Assembly (NCBI GenBank): GCA_027117675.1
Contig: JAJAYM010000314.1
Span: 1 to 5,958 of the forward strand
Length of the DNA stretch: 5,958 bases
Direction of reading: 5' to 3'
Origin: Actinomycetes bacterium
GTDB lineage: Bacteria > Actinomycetota > Actinomycetes > JAHEKZ01
Below the pieces are notes generated by a model. That model was not told where the DNA came from and ran no database searches. It worked only from the letters and a program-made list of their open reading frames with translations. How positions within the stretch are numbered: position 1 is the stretch's first letter; the number at the start of each line of letters is the position of its first letter. Positions 1 to 5,673 of the stretch are shown piece after piece. The position numbers were made by a program, and so were the translations under genes.

Positions 1-1
1 A

Positions 2-133
2 CTCGCCAGCCTGCTCTCGGGGGTGCCAGTCACCATGAAGACATCTACCTTCGCCATCGTGCGATCGGATGCAGCATGGGGCGAATGGCAGGCAGGGACC
101 GCATCCCTGGACGAGGTCGTGATCGCCCGCTAG
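2..133 (+). CDS. C-terminal end of a possible SixA-like histidine phosphatase (partial)
   Basis: An open frame runs from base 2 to a TAG at 131-133, giving 43 residues; the 5' part lies outside the window. The visible end contains a Thr-Ser-Thr-Phe-Ala-Ile-Val strand, then Trp-Gly-Glu-Trp, then Gly-Thr-Ala-Ser-Leu and a final Val-Ile-Ala-Arg. This resembles the tail of SixA-type phosphohistidine phosphatases, where a Thr-Gly strand, a Trp-containing turn and a terminal Pro-Arg or similar close the fold. The catalytic RHG motif would be upstream, so the family cannot be confirmed here. From memory, SixA-like genes occur next to serB in some actinobacteria, which gives mild support. The gene converges on serB with 30 bases between the two stops. 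That this is a real coding end is likely; the product name is tentative. Confidence 0.45.
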   Translation, partial: LASLLSGVPVTMKTSTFAIVRSDAAWGEWQAGTASLDEVVIAR

Positions 134-149
134 GAGTCGCCAGCTAGTG
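128..149. terminator. Weak stem-loop between convergent gene ends
   Basis: CGCTAG at 128-133 can pair with CTAGTG at 144-149 (six pairs, one of them G-T) around a ten-base loop. It spans the stop codon of the left-edge gene and lies just past the serB stop, so it could act on both strands. There is no T-tract and the stem is short, so this may be chance. Confidence 0.2.
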
Positions 150-163
150 ATTCAGGGCAGCGT

Positions 164-1432
164 TCAGCCTTCGCCGTCTGCGACCTCGACTTCTTCCCGG
201 CTGATGCCGAGCAGGAAGAGAATCGTGTCGAGATAAGGAACATTGACCGACGTGTCGGCTGCTTCGCGAACGAGTGGTTTTGCGTTGAAGGCAATGCCAA
301 GACCAGCCATCTGCAACATGTCGAGGTCGTTGGCCCCATCTCCGATGGCCACAGTCTGGGCAAGCGGAACGTTGGCGCGCTTGGCGAAGTCGCGCAGCGC
401 CTGAGCTTTCGCTCTGCGGTCAACCACCGGCTCCCGCACCGCACCCGTAAGCACGTCGTCGCGCACTTCGAGGCGGTTGGCGACGGCGAAGTCGAGCCCA
501 AGCTCGGCGGCAAGGCGATCGGTCACGAAGTCGAAGCCCCCACTGACGATGCCGCACTGGTAACCGAGTCGTCGTAGCGTGCGAACGAGTGTGCGTGCAC
601 CGGGCGTCAGGACGACCGCCGAAGCAACGACGTCGAGCACACCGGCGTCCAGCCCGGCAAGAAGCGCGACCCGACGATGCAAGGATTCGGTGAAGTCGAC
701 TTCACCTGCCATCGCCGACTCGGTGATGGCAGCTACCTCTGCCTCACGACCGGCATGGGCGGCGATCATCTCGATGACCTCGCCCTGGATCAGCGTCGAG
801 TCGACGTCCATCAGGATCAAGCGCTTGGCCCGGCGGTGTAATCCTCCGGGTTGAACCGCAACGTCGATGGAGGCGCTGGCCGCCTCGGCGGTTAGTCGAG
901 TGCGCAGAACCTGTTGGTCGGCACCGGAAACGTGAAGTTCGATAGCAGTGACCGGATACGCCGCGAGCCGTTCGATGTTCTCGATGTTGCCACCACACTC
1001 AGCCACGGTTCGAGCAATCGTGGCGAGCGCACCGGGGCGTAGCGACGAGCCGAGTACGGTCACGTGCGTTTGGGTAGCAACGTCGGCTCCCTCCGAAGTC
1101 GGCCGACGTTCGAAGGTGAGGGAGAGCCCAAGGCTCGCCACGACAGTTGACGCAGTCGTCTCGATGGCCGCCAGCGTCAGGTCGCGATCTCGCTGAGACT
1201 GATGCGACGCCGGTTCCGGAACCATGAGCGAGGCCAGGATCAGCTGTCCGCTTGTCACGACCTGTTCGACGTCGATGACGAGGATGGGCAGCACATCCAT
1301 CGCGGCGAAGAAGGCTTGGCTCACACCAGGACGGTCCGGACCAGAAAGGGTGATCAGCACCGCCATGCCGGTGACCGTGACCTCAGTGGGATGCGGTGCA
1401 GGTGACGACGGCGAAAGGTGAGGGTCACTCAT
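164..1432 (-). CDS. serB: Phosphoserine phosphatase SerB with two ACT domains
   Basis: This 422-residue cytoplasmic enzyme hydrolyses O-phospho-L-serine to L-serine, the last step of the phosphorylated serine pathway. Two ACT-like regulatory domains occupy about residues 24-105 and 122-195, and a HAD phosphatase domain fills about 204-410. The HAD motifs are intact: DVDST with nucleophile Asp209 and acid/base Asp211, Ser297 in GIVSGG, Lys342, and GDGANDLDM with Asp365 and Asp369. Glu218 and Arg254 fit the substrate-binding positions of the family. The length suits the actinobacterial two-ACT form; the E. coli enzyme is shorter. The ATG at 1432 precedes a Pro- and Ser-rich tail of about 20 residues that is not needed for the fold; Met23 (codon at 1364-1366) is a plausible alternative start. 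The gene follows the 249-residue gene by 12 bases and is probably co-transcribed with it. There is no clear Shine-Dalgarno sequence. The two ACT domains suggest feedback control by an amino acid, which is inferred from the family. Confidence 0.96.
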   Translation of the reverse strand: MSDPHLSPSSPAPHPTEVTVTGMAVLITLSGPDRPGVSQAFFAAMDVLPILVIDVEQVVTSGQLILASLMVPEPASHQSQRDRDLTLAAIETTASTVVASLGLSLTFERRPTSEGADVATQTHVTVLGSSLRPGALATIARTVAECGGNIENIERLAAYPVTAIELHVSGADQQVLRTRLTAEAASASIDVAVQPGGLHRRAKRLILMDVDSTLIQGEVIEMIAAHAGREAEVAAITESAMAGEVDFTESLHRRVALLAGLDAGVLDVVASAVVLTPGARTLVRTLRRLGYQCGIVSGGFDFVTDRLAAELGLDFAVANRLEVRDDVLTGAVREPVVDRRAKAQALRDFAKRANVPLAQTVAIGDGANDLDMLQMAGLGIAFNAKPLVREAADTSVNVPYLDTILFLLGISREEVEVADGEG

Positions 1433-1441
1433 GGCGGTGCA

Positions 1442-1447
1442 ACGCTA
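1442..1447 (-). promoter_or_regulatory. Possible internal -10 element upstream of serB
   Basis: Read on the minus strand, TAGCGT lies nine bases before the serB ATG and includes the TAG stop codon of the upstream gene. A start seven bases downstream would give a leader of only about three bases. The hexamer is identical to the one proposed for moeA. The spacing is looser than at the other four starts, and serB may simply be read through from upstream, so this is weak. Confidence 0.25.
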
Positions 1448-2194
1448 CCCAGACGAAGGTGCACGACGAAGACCGGTGTTCCATGCGACGGCATGGGCAT
1501 GCCGTGCGGCCCGTGCGACTTCGGTAAGTGCCGAGCGATGGATCGCCATTTCCGCCGCCGTCCGACTACCTCCGTCTTCGGACTCAGCACGCTCGAGCAG
1601 CTCAAGAATCCGCCGACTGCGCAGGGCGAGCCGCTCGGTCCGGGCATCTACGCCGGGCGGCATCGGCTGCGACGCGGCCCATTGGTCGCGTATGCCGCCC
1701 GCATCGGCTCGCCAGCTGGCGAGGTCGTTTCCCTCCAGCGCCGCTACGCCACGATTGAGCGCCTCGAGCAGTGAACGCTCGGCCTCGGCCGGCGACTCAA
1801 CGTAAGGCCGCCCGTGATCGGAGATCACAAGCTCTTCCCAACCGTGCTCGTCGACTTGGTGGAGCGGAATGAGCCCAAGACGTGCCCCGTCTACGGCCAC
1901 GAGTGCGACCCCTCGGTCGAGGGCCGCTGCGGAGAACGCCGTCGGACCCGGAAGCCCTGGTGCGTCGCCCGGTGCGACCGGGAGGTAGCGCCAACCCGAC
2001 ACGCCCACTTGACGCCATCGGGCCACGGCAAAAGGGAGCGTCAGGGGTTCGGTGGTCTCCGCGACTACGAAGGAGGGAGGTCGGCCGGCAGCGCCGAGCA
2101 CATCAAGGGCTTGCTCGACGCCAGCGGAGCCACGAAGGACCGCGGTGAGCCACGCTGCGGTAGTAGCCGCACCTTCGATGAGTTCGACAGACAC
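1445..2194 (-). CDS. Uncharacterised 249-residue protein upstream of serB
   Basis: I do not recognise a named family. The protein has no signal peptide or membrane segment and is probably cytoplasmic. Residues 1-60 are a mixed start with a Trp-Leu-Thr-Ala-Val-Leu helix. Residues 65-130 look beta-rich and contain a Leu-Pro-Val-Ala-Pro-Gly-Asp / Gly-Leu-Pro-Gly-Pro stretch, an Ala-Phe-Ser-Ala-Ala-Ala-Leu helix, then Leu-Gly-Leu-Ile-Pro and a Trp-Glu-Glu-Leu strand. Residues 135-245 look helical and rich in Arg, Glu and Ala. A Pro-Val-Pro-Gly-Asp / Gly-Leu-Pro-Gly-Pro pattern feels familiar from uncharacterised actinobacterial proteins, but I cannot verify this. No catalytic motif is evident. 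The start is GTG at 2192-2194, supported by a TACCGT -10 element ending seven bases upstream. The stop lies 12 bases before the serB ATG, which implies an operon and a possible link to serine metabolism or simply shared expression. Confidence 0.85.
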   Translation of the reverse strand: MSVELIEGAATTAAWLTAVLRGSAGVEQALDVLGAAGRPPSFVVAETTEPLTLPFAVARWRQVGVSGWRYLPVAPGDAPGLPGPTAFSAAALDRGVALVAVDGARLGLIPLHQVDEHGWEELVISDHGRPYVESPAEAERSLLEALNRGVAALEGNDLASWRADAGGIRDQWAASQPMPPGVDARTERLALRSRRILELLERAESEDGGSRTAAEMAIHRSALTEVARAARHAHAVAWNTGLRRAPSSG

Positions 2195-2200
2195 CCGACA

Positions 2201-2206
2201 ACGGTA
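2201..2206 (-). promoter_or_regulatory. -10 element for the 249-residue gene/serB unit (leaderless type)
   Basis: On the minus strand the hexamer TACCGT is followed by six bases (TGTCGG) and then the GTG start. If transcription begins seven bases after the hexamer, the first transcribed base is the G of GTG. No Shine-Dalgarno sequence precedes this start and no good -35 is visible. It fits the actinobacterial TANNNT consensus. Confidence 0.55.
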
Positions 2207-2244
2207 GGCCGCGCGCCCCTGGGGTGTGCACGGGGTGATCGACG

Positions 2245-2250
2245 TAGGTT
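2245..2250 (+). promoter_or_regulatory. -10 element for the ABC ATPase gene (leaderless type)
   Basis: TAGGTT is followed by six bases (GGCCTC) and the GTG start at 2257, so it sits at -12 to -7 relative to the first coding base. An AGG inside the hexamer, eight bases before GTG, could also be read as a very weak ribosome binding site. No -35 resembling TTGACA is seen. The 62-base gap to the divergent gene therefore holds two back-to-back promoters. Confidence 0.55.
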
Positions 2251-2256
2251 GGCCTC

Positions 2257-3060
2257 GTGCCGGTACTCGACCTCTCCGAAGTCACGGTGGTCCGAGGCGG
2301 TGCTCGGATCCTCGACCGTGTGTCGTGGCGAGTCGAGGAGGGAGAGCGGTGGGTCATCCTTGGACCCAACGGTGCCGGCAAAACGACCCTGTTGCAGATT
2401 GCATCGGCAAGAATGCACCCGACGTCCGGAAGTGCCCAGGTGTTGGGTGAACGACTCGGTGCCGTCGACGTCTTTGAGTTGCGCCCGCGGATTGGGCTCA
2501 CCAGCGCGGCCTTTGCCGAGACGATCCCCGCTGGCGAACGAGCCCTCGACCTGGTGATGTCGGCTGGCTACGCGGTGACCGGACGCTGGCGTGAGGAGTA
2601 CCTGTCGCTCGACAGTGGGCGAGCCACCGAGCTACTGGCCCGGCTCGGTGTCGGCCCGCTGGCTGATCGCGCCTACGGGACGCTGAGTGAGGGCGAGCGC
2701 AAGCGGGTGCAGATCGCCAGAGCCTTGATGACCGATCCCGAGCTTTTGATCCTGGATGAGCCAGCGGCTGGCCTCGACCTGGGTTCGCGCGAGGACCTGC
2801 TAGGAAGGCTCGGGGCCATCTCGGCGACGCCGAATGGTCCGGTGGTGGTGCTGGTCACCCATCACGTCGAGGAGATCCCGCACAACATCACGCACGCCCT
2901 GCTGATGCGGGGTGGCCAGGTGGTCGTTGCCGGGCCACTGGATCAGGTGGTCACGACTCCGTGGCTCACCGCCACCTTCGGGCTTCCATTGATCTTGTCT
3001 GAGCACTCCGGTCGGTACTTCGCCAGGGCCCTGTTGCCACCAAACGCGTCAGACTATTAG
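2257..3060 (+). CDS. Stand-alone ABC ATPase, ModF-like
   Basis: This is a 267-residue single nucleotide-binding domain that binds and hydrolyses ATP. Visible parts are Walker A GPNGAGKTT (36-44), signature LSEGE (143-147, in place of LSGGQ), Walker B LLILDEP (163-169, with Glu168 as the probable catalytic base), D-loop AGLD (171-174) and switch His202 in THH. The region after Walker A reads Ile-Gly-Leu-Thr-Ser (80-84), where most transporters carry a Q-loop Gln. A Ser here and the THHxEEIP ending fit the ModF/COG1119 group as I remember it. There is no membrane segment and no permease or binding-protein gene beside it, so its partner and substrate are unknown; a non-transport role is possible. 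The start is GTG, chosen from the -10 element seven bases upstream and from the usual N-terminal length before the first strand. It is divergent from the serB unit and overlaps the end of moeA by 12 bases. Confidence 0.93.
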   Translation: MPVLDLSEVTVVRGGARILDRVSWRVEEGERWVILGPNGAGKTTLLQIASARMHPTSGSAQVLGERLGAVDVFELRPRIGLTSAAFAETIPAGERALDLVMSAGYAVTGRWREEYLSLDSGRATELLARLGVGPLADRAYGTLSEGERKRVQIARALMTDPELLILDEPAAGLDLGSREDLLGRLGAISATPNGPVVVLVTHHVEEIPHNITHALLMRGGQVVVAGPLDQVVTTPWLTATFGLPLILSEHSGRYFARALLPPNASDY

Positions 3061-4230
3061 CCCTGATCCCCACGGAAGCGGCAGCACTTCAACCATTGAG
3101 TCAGCCGCTGGGTGCTCACCCGGGGGGACGATGGCCAAGATGTCGGCGGTCGCTATCCCCGACAGCATGGCGGGGCCGGGTCGGGTGGTCAGGTGCACCA
3201 CGCCTTCGATGATCTGGCCCGGAACAAGTCGGTGCGCACTGGGTGAAGCCTCCGCTCGGGTCGCTAGCGGGCGGGACACCGGACGGCGAATCGTCCGCCC
3301 GGCCAGCGCGTCGAGGAGCGGCCAAGCCAGGGTGACCAGAGCAGAGACCGCGGCTAGCGGGTTGCCCGGCAGCGCTACGAGTGAGCGGTCACCGGACAGA
3401 GTCGCCAGCTTCATCGGATGCCCGGGGCGAACCGCCACTCCGTCGACGAGCCAGCGCCCGAGCGATGACTCGACGGCCGCACGCATATGGTCGGCCGGGC
3501 CACCGGCCGTCCCACCGGTGGTGATCACGACGTCGGCCTCGGCGTCGCTCAATGCTTGCCGAGTGGCGTCCAGCGAGTCGGGTACGTGGTGGAGTGAGCA
3601 CAGCTGAGCCCCCATCGCCTCAATCCATCCGGGTAGCTGCGGAGCCAACGCGTCGCGCACGTGGCCGCCGACCGGTGATCCGGATTGGGCGAACTCATCG
3701 CCCAAGATGAGCACTGCGACGCGGGGGAGGGGGATCACTTCGAGCACGTCAAGTCCAGCGGCTGCCGCTAACCCGATGGCGGGGGGAGTGAGCAGCTGGT
3801 TGCCGCTCAGGATGCGCTCTCCGGTGCGTACTTCTTCGCCCCGCCGCCGAATGTCGGACCCAAAGTCTGGTGAGCCAGAGGCGGTGAAGACAGACCCCTC
3901 GTTCTCGGTGCCGTTCTCGCTTCGAAGGACGCTCGAGTGGGGCGGAGCGACGGCCCCGGTGCTGATGCGGAGGGCCTCGCCGTCGTCCAGCGCGCGCGGC
4001 GTGTCGCCGGCGTGGTGGTCGCCAACGATGGTCCATGGACCGCCGCCCCTGACCGCCCAGCCGTCCATCGCCGAGGTGTCGAAAGGTGGCAGGTCGACCA
4101 GCGAGTGAACGTCAGCGTCGAGCACTCGGCCGAGGGCGTCGGACAACGGGACCGATGCTCGTCGACGGGAACCCGAGCCGCGCTCGGTGGCACGCGTGCA
4201 GGCTGTCGTCCACGCCATGTCCTCAGCCAC
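3049..4230 (-). CDS. moeA: Molybdopterin molybdenumtransferase MoeA
   Basis: This 393-residue enzyme is expected to insert molybdate into adenylylated molybdopterin, the final step in forming the basic molybdenum cofactor. Family motifs appear in order: VPLSDALGRVL (27-37), LPPFDTSAMDGWAV (47-60), ISTGAVAP (89-96), a GDE (177-179), TTGGTAGGPADH (237-248), RPGHPMKLA (268-276) and LPGNPLAA (287-294), followed by a C-terminal beta domain. The length is typical. Two motifs differ from the common form: TTGGTSVG is TTGGTAGG and PGKP is PGHP. I recall PGHP in other actinobacterial MoeA proteins, so this is probably a clade feature and not damage. I prefer the GTG at 4228-4230 because a TAGCGT hexamer ends seven bases upstream. 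The ATG four codons later (4216-4218) is an alternative, although its GAGG lies only two bases away, too close for a normal ribosome binding site. No other cofactor gene is in view. Confidence 0.93.
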   Translation of the reverse strand: MAEDMAWTTACTRATERGSGSRRRASVPLSDALGRVLDADVHSLVDLPPFDTSAMDGWAVRGGGPWTIVGDHHAGDTPRALDDGEALRISTGAVAPPHSSVLRSENGTENEGSVFTASGSPDFGSDIRRRGEEVRTGERILSGNQLLTPPAIGLAAAAGLDVLEVIPLPRVAVLILGDEFAQSGSPVGGHVRDALAPQLPGWIEAMGAQLCSLHHVPDSLDATRQALSDAEADVVITTGGTAGGPADHMRAAVESSLGRWLVDGVAVRPGHPMKLATLSGDRSLVALPGNPLAAVSALVTLAWPLLDALAGRTIRRPVSRPLATRAEASPSAHRLVPGQIIEGVVHLTTRPGPAMLSGIATADILAIVPPGEHPAADSMVEVLPLPWGSGLIV

Positions 4231-4236
4231 CCACCG

Positions 4237-4242
4237 ACGCTA
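4237..4242 (-). promoter_or_regulatory. -10 element for moeA (leaderless type)
   Basis: On the minus strand TAGCGT is followed by CGGTGG and then the GTG start at 4230, placing it at -12 to -7 from the first coding base. There is no Shine-Dalgarno sequence at a proper distance. The element supports GTG 4230 over the in-frame ATG at 4218. Confidence 0.55.
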
Positions 4243-4277
4243 TCGGACCTTTGCCTTCGACCGAGTGGCCGGCGCGC

Positions 4278-4283
4278 TACGCT
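4278..4283 (+). promoter_or_regulatory. -10 element for the nfeD/SPFH operon (leaderless type)
   Basis: TACGCT is followed by CCCGTT and the ATG at 4290, again at -12 to -7 from the first coding base. TTCGAC at 4257-4262 could be a poor -35 with a 15-base spacer. No Shine-Dalgarno sequence precedes the ATG. With the moeA element it forms a second back-to-back promoter pair inside a 59-base gap. Confidence 0.55.
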
Positions 4284-4289
4284 CCCGTT

Positions 4290-4748
4290 ATGCCGGAATG
4301 GGGATGGTGGGTTCTCGGGGCGCTCGTGCTGTTGGGCGTTGAGGCGCTCACGCTCGATCTCCTCTTCGCGAGTCTGGCAGTGGGCGCCGTTGTGGGTGCG
4401 ATCGTTGGCGCGTTCGGCGCGCCCGTACTGGCCCAGGCTCTGGCCGCCCTCGTTGCGGCCCTGCTGACGCTCTTGGTTCTGCGCCCCATTGGTCTCAAGT
4501 TGCTCAAGACGGAGGGAACTGACACCAACATCGACGCACTGATTGGAGCGCGAGCCCTGGTGGTCGAGCGCGTCGACTCGCGCGGCGGGCGCGTCAAGAT
4601 CGGCGGAGAGGTTTGGTCGGCTAGGGTCACCCGATCTGGGGCCGAGTTCGTGGTGGGGGCTGACCTCGTTGTCATGTCCATCGACGGGGCGACGGCAGTG
4701 GTCGACGTCCCCAACACTGAACCGGACTCCGGTTCGACAGGGGAGTGA
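4290..4748 (+). CDS. NfeD family membrane protein
   Basis: This 152-residue protein has a short Trp-rich N-terminus, then two or three hydrophobic membrane segments between about residues 6 and 66, a basic stretch, and a soluble C-terminal OB-fold of about residues 80-142. The OB part shows the family pattern: a Leu-Ile-Gly-Ala-Arg-Ala-Leu strand, then Gly-Gly-Arg-Val-Lys-Ile-Gly-Gly-Glu-Val-Trp-Ser-Ala. It is the short form without the N-terminal ClpP-like protease domain found in long NfeD proteins. NfeD proteins are encoded with SPFH proteins and are thought to work with them in membrane domain organisation; that holds here, since the stop overlaps the possible GTG of the SPFH gene. The ATG at 4290 starts just before the first membrane segment and matches the -10 element. 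Upstream extension of the same frame to 4086 runs through moeA on the other strand and is not credible. Confidence 0.92.
   Translation: MPEWGWWVLGALVLLGVEALTLDLLFASLAVGAVVGAIVGAFGAPVLAQALAALVAALLTLLVLRPIGLKLLKTEGTDTNIDALIGARALVVERVDSRGGRVKIGGEVWSARVTRSGAEFVVGADLVVMSIDGATAVVDVPNTEPDSGSTGE
4739..4745 (+). promoter_or_regulatory. Ribosome binding site of the SPFH gene
   Basis: AGGGGAG lies inside the last codons of nfeD, five bases before the ATG at 4751. It favours ATG 4751 over the GTG at 4745, which would overlap the site itself. It is the only convincing Shine-Dalgarno sequence in the window and belongs to the one clearly internal operon gene. Confidence 0.6.
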
Positions 4749-4750
4749 GT

Positions 4751-5638
4751 ATGGAGAGTTACGCCAGCTGGGTGGTCATTGCGATTCTGGCCCTCTTTGT
4801 CCTGATCGTGCTGGCCAGGGCGATTCGGATCATCCCGCAGGCCAGCGCTGGCATAGTCGAGCGGCTCGGCAAGTACCACCGCACGCTGGCTCCTGGCCTC
4901 ACGCTGGTCATTCCGTTCATCGACCGGGTCCGTCCGTTGATTGACCTTCGTGAGCAGGTGGTTTCGTTCCCACCGCAGCCGGTCATCACCGCCGACAACC
5001 TCGTTGTCAGCATCGACTCGGTCATCTACTTCCAGGTCACGGACCCGAAATCGGCCACCTACGAGATCGCCAGTTACATCCAGGCCATCGAGCAGTTAAC
5101 CGTCACGACCTTGCGGAACGTCGCCGGTGGCATGGATCTCGAACGCACGCTGACCTCGCGTGAGGACATCAACCTCGGGCTCCGCGGAGTGCTCGACGAG
5201 GCAACGGGTAAGTGGGGAATCCGGGTCAACCGGGTGGAGATCAAAGCGATCGACCCGCCAGCATCGGTGCAGCAGGCGATGGAGATCCAGATGCGCGCCG
5301 AACGCGAGAAGCGCGCGACCATCTTGACCGCCGAGGGCATCCGCCAGTCGGCAATCTTGACAGCAGAAGGCGCCAAGCAGTCGGCCATCTTAGAAGCCGA
5401 GGGTGCTGCCCGCGCCGCCATCGTCCGAGCCGAGGGCGAGGCGTCCGCTATCCAGACGGTCTTCGACGCCATTCACCGCGCCGACCCCGACCCGAAGCTG
5501 TTGGCCTATCAGTACCTTCAGGCGCTTCCGCTGATCGCCAACAGCCCGTCCAACAAACTGTGGATCTTGCCGGCCGAGCTCTCCGGTGCGATGGCTCAGA
5601 TCGGACAGGCGTTCCGAGGGGCAACCGACCCAGCCTGA
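4751..5638 (+). CDS. SPFH/Band 7 protein, paraslipin (QmcA-like)
   Basis: The 295-residue protein has one N-terminal membrane segment (about residues 7-23), a Band 7/SPFH domain (about 27-185) and a helical C-terminal part. Family features are Ile-Ile-Pro-Gln-Ala-Ser-Ala-Gly-Ile-Val-Glu-Arg-Leu-Gly at 27-40, the APGL turn (47-50), IPFIDRV (54-60) and the IDPP motif (167-170) before the Gln- and Arg-rich helix. Residues 191-234 hold four consecutive 11-residue repeats of the Ile-Leu-x-Ala-Glu-Gly type that should form a long helix or coiled coil. Such proteins form large ring- or cage-like oligomers at membranes and are linked with membrane domains and, in some relatives, protease control. Its NfeD partner is encoded just upstream with coupled translation. 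The start could also be GTG 4745 (two more residues). The stop at 5636-5638 is followed by a stem-loop. Confidence 0.94.
   Translation: MESYASWVVIAILALFVLIVLARAIRIIPQASAGIVERLGKYHRTLAPGLTLVIPFIDRVRPLIDLREQVVSFPPQPVITADNLVVSIDSVIYFQVTDPKSATYEIASYIQAIEQLTVTTLRNVAGGMDLERTLTSREDINLGLRGVLDEATGKWGIRVNRVEIKAIDPPASVQQAMEIQMRAEREKRATILTAEGIRQSAILTAEGAKQSAILEAEGAARAAIVRAEGEASAIQTVFDAIHRADPDPKLLAYQYLQALPLIANSPSNKLWILPAELSGAMAQIGQAFRGATDPA
5321..5452 (+). repeat. Four 33-base coding repeats in the SPFH helix
   Basis: Four in-frame units encode ILTAEGIRQSA, ILTAEGAKQSA, ILEAEGAARAA and IVRAEGEASAI. Ala-Glu-Gly is fixed at positions 4-6 of each unit. The DNA has diverged more than the protein (for example ACCGCCGAGGGC versus ACAGCAGAAGGC), so the repeat is kept by protein selection and is not a recent duplication. 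Similar repeats occur in other paraslipins. Confidence 0.8.
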
Positions 5639-5645
5639 ACACGTT

Positions 5646-5673
5646 CTGACCGCTGCACGGGGCAACGAGTCAG
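5646..5673. terminator. Stem-loop between convergent genes, possible two-way terminator
   Basis: CTGACCGCTGC (5646-5656) can pair with GCAACGAGTCAG (5662-5673) around the loop ACGGG. The stem has ten pairs, one C/A mismatch and one bulged A. It begins eight bases after the SPFH stop and includes the stop codon of the opposing lytic transglycosylase gene. There is no T-tract, as is common for actinobacterial hairpin terminators, so function is inferred from position and structure. Confidence 0.4.

Noticed and set aside
1814..2557. 247-codon open frame on the + strand across the 249-residue gene and the start of the ABC gene
   Set aside because: It is antisense to one solid gene and out of frame with another, its translation is Arg- and Cys-rich without any motif, and it is explained by G+C-rich codon use in the real genes.
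3024..3033. Perfect palindrome CAGGGCCCTG near the end of the ABC gene
   Set aside because: It is inside coding sequence, has no loop and no T-tract, and short G/C palindromes are common at this base composition.
4120..4230. Possible frameshift near the MoeA N-terminus, because residues 5-25 look unlike other MoeA proteins
   Set aside because: The other two frames give no better match, and the distance from the start to the VPLSDALGR motif is normal for the family, so it is probably just a variable N-terminus.
4277..4879. 200-codon open frame on the - strand over nfeD
   Set aside because: It lies opposite the recognised NfeD and SPFH genes and its product is a low-complexity Thr/Ser/Arg/Ala sequence.
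5212..5649. 145-codon + strand and 132-codon - strand (5074-5472) frames over the SPFH gene
   Set aside because: Both are shadows of the repetitive SPFH coding region and show no family pattern.
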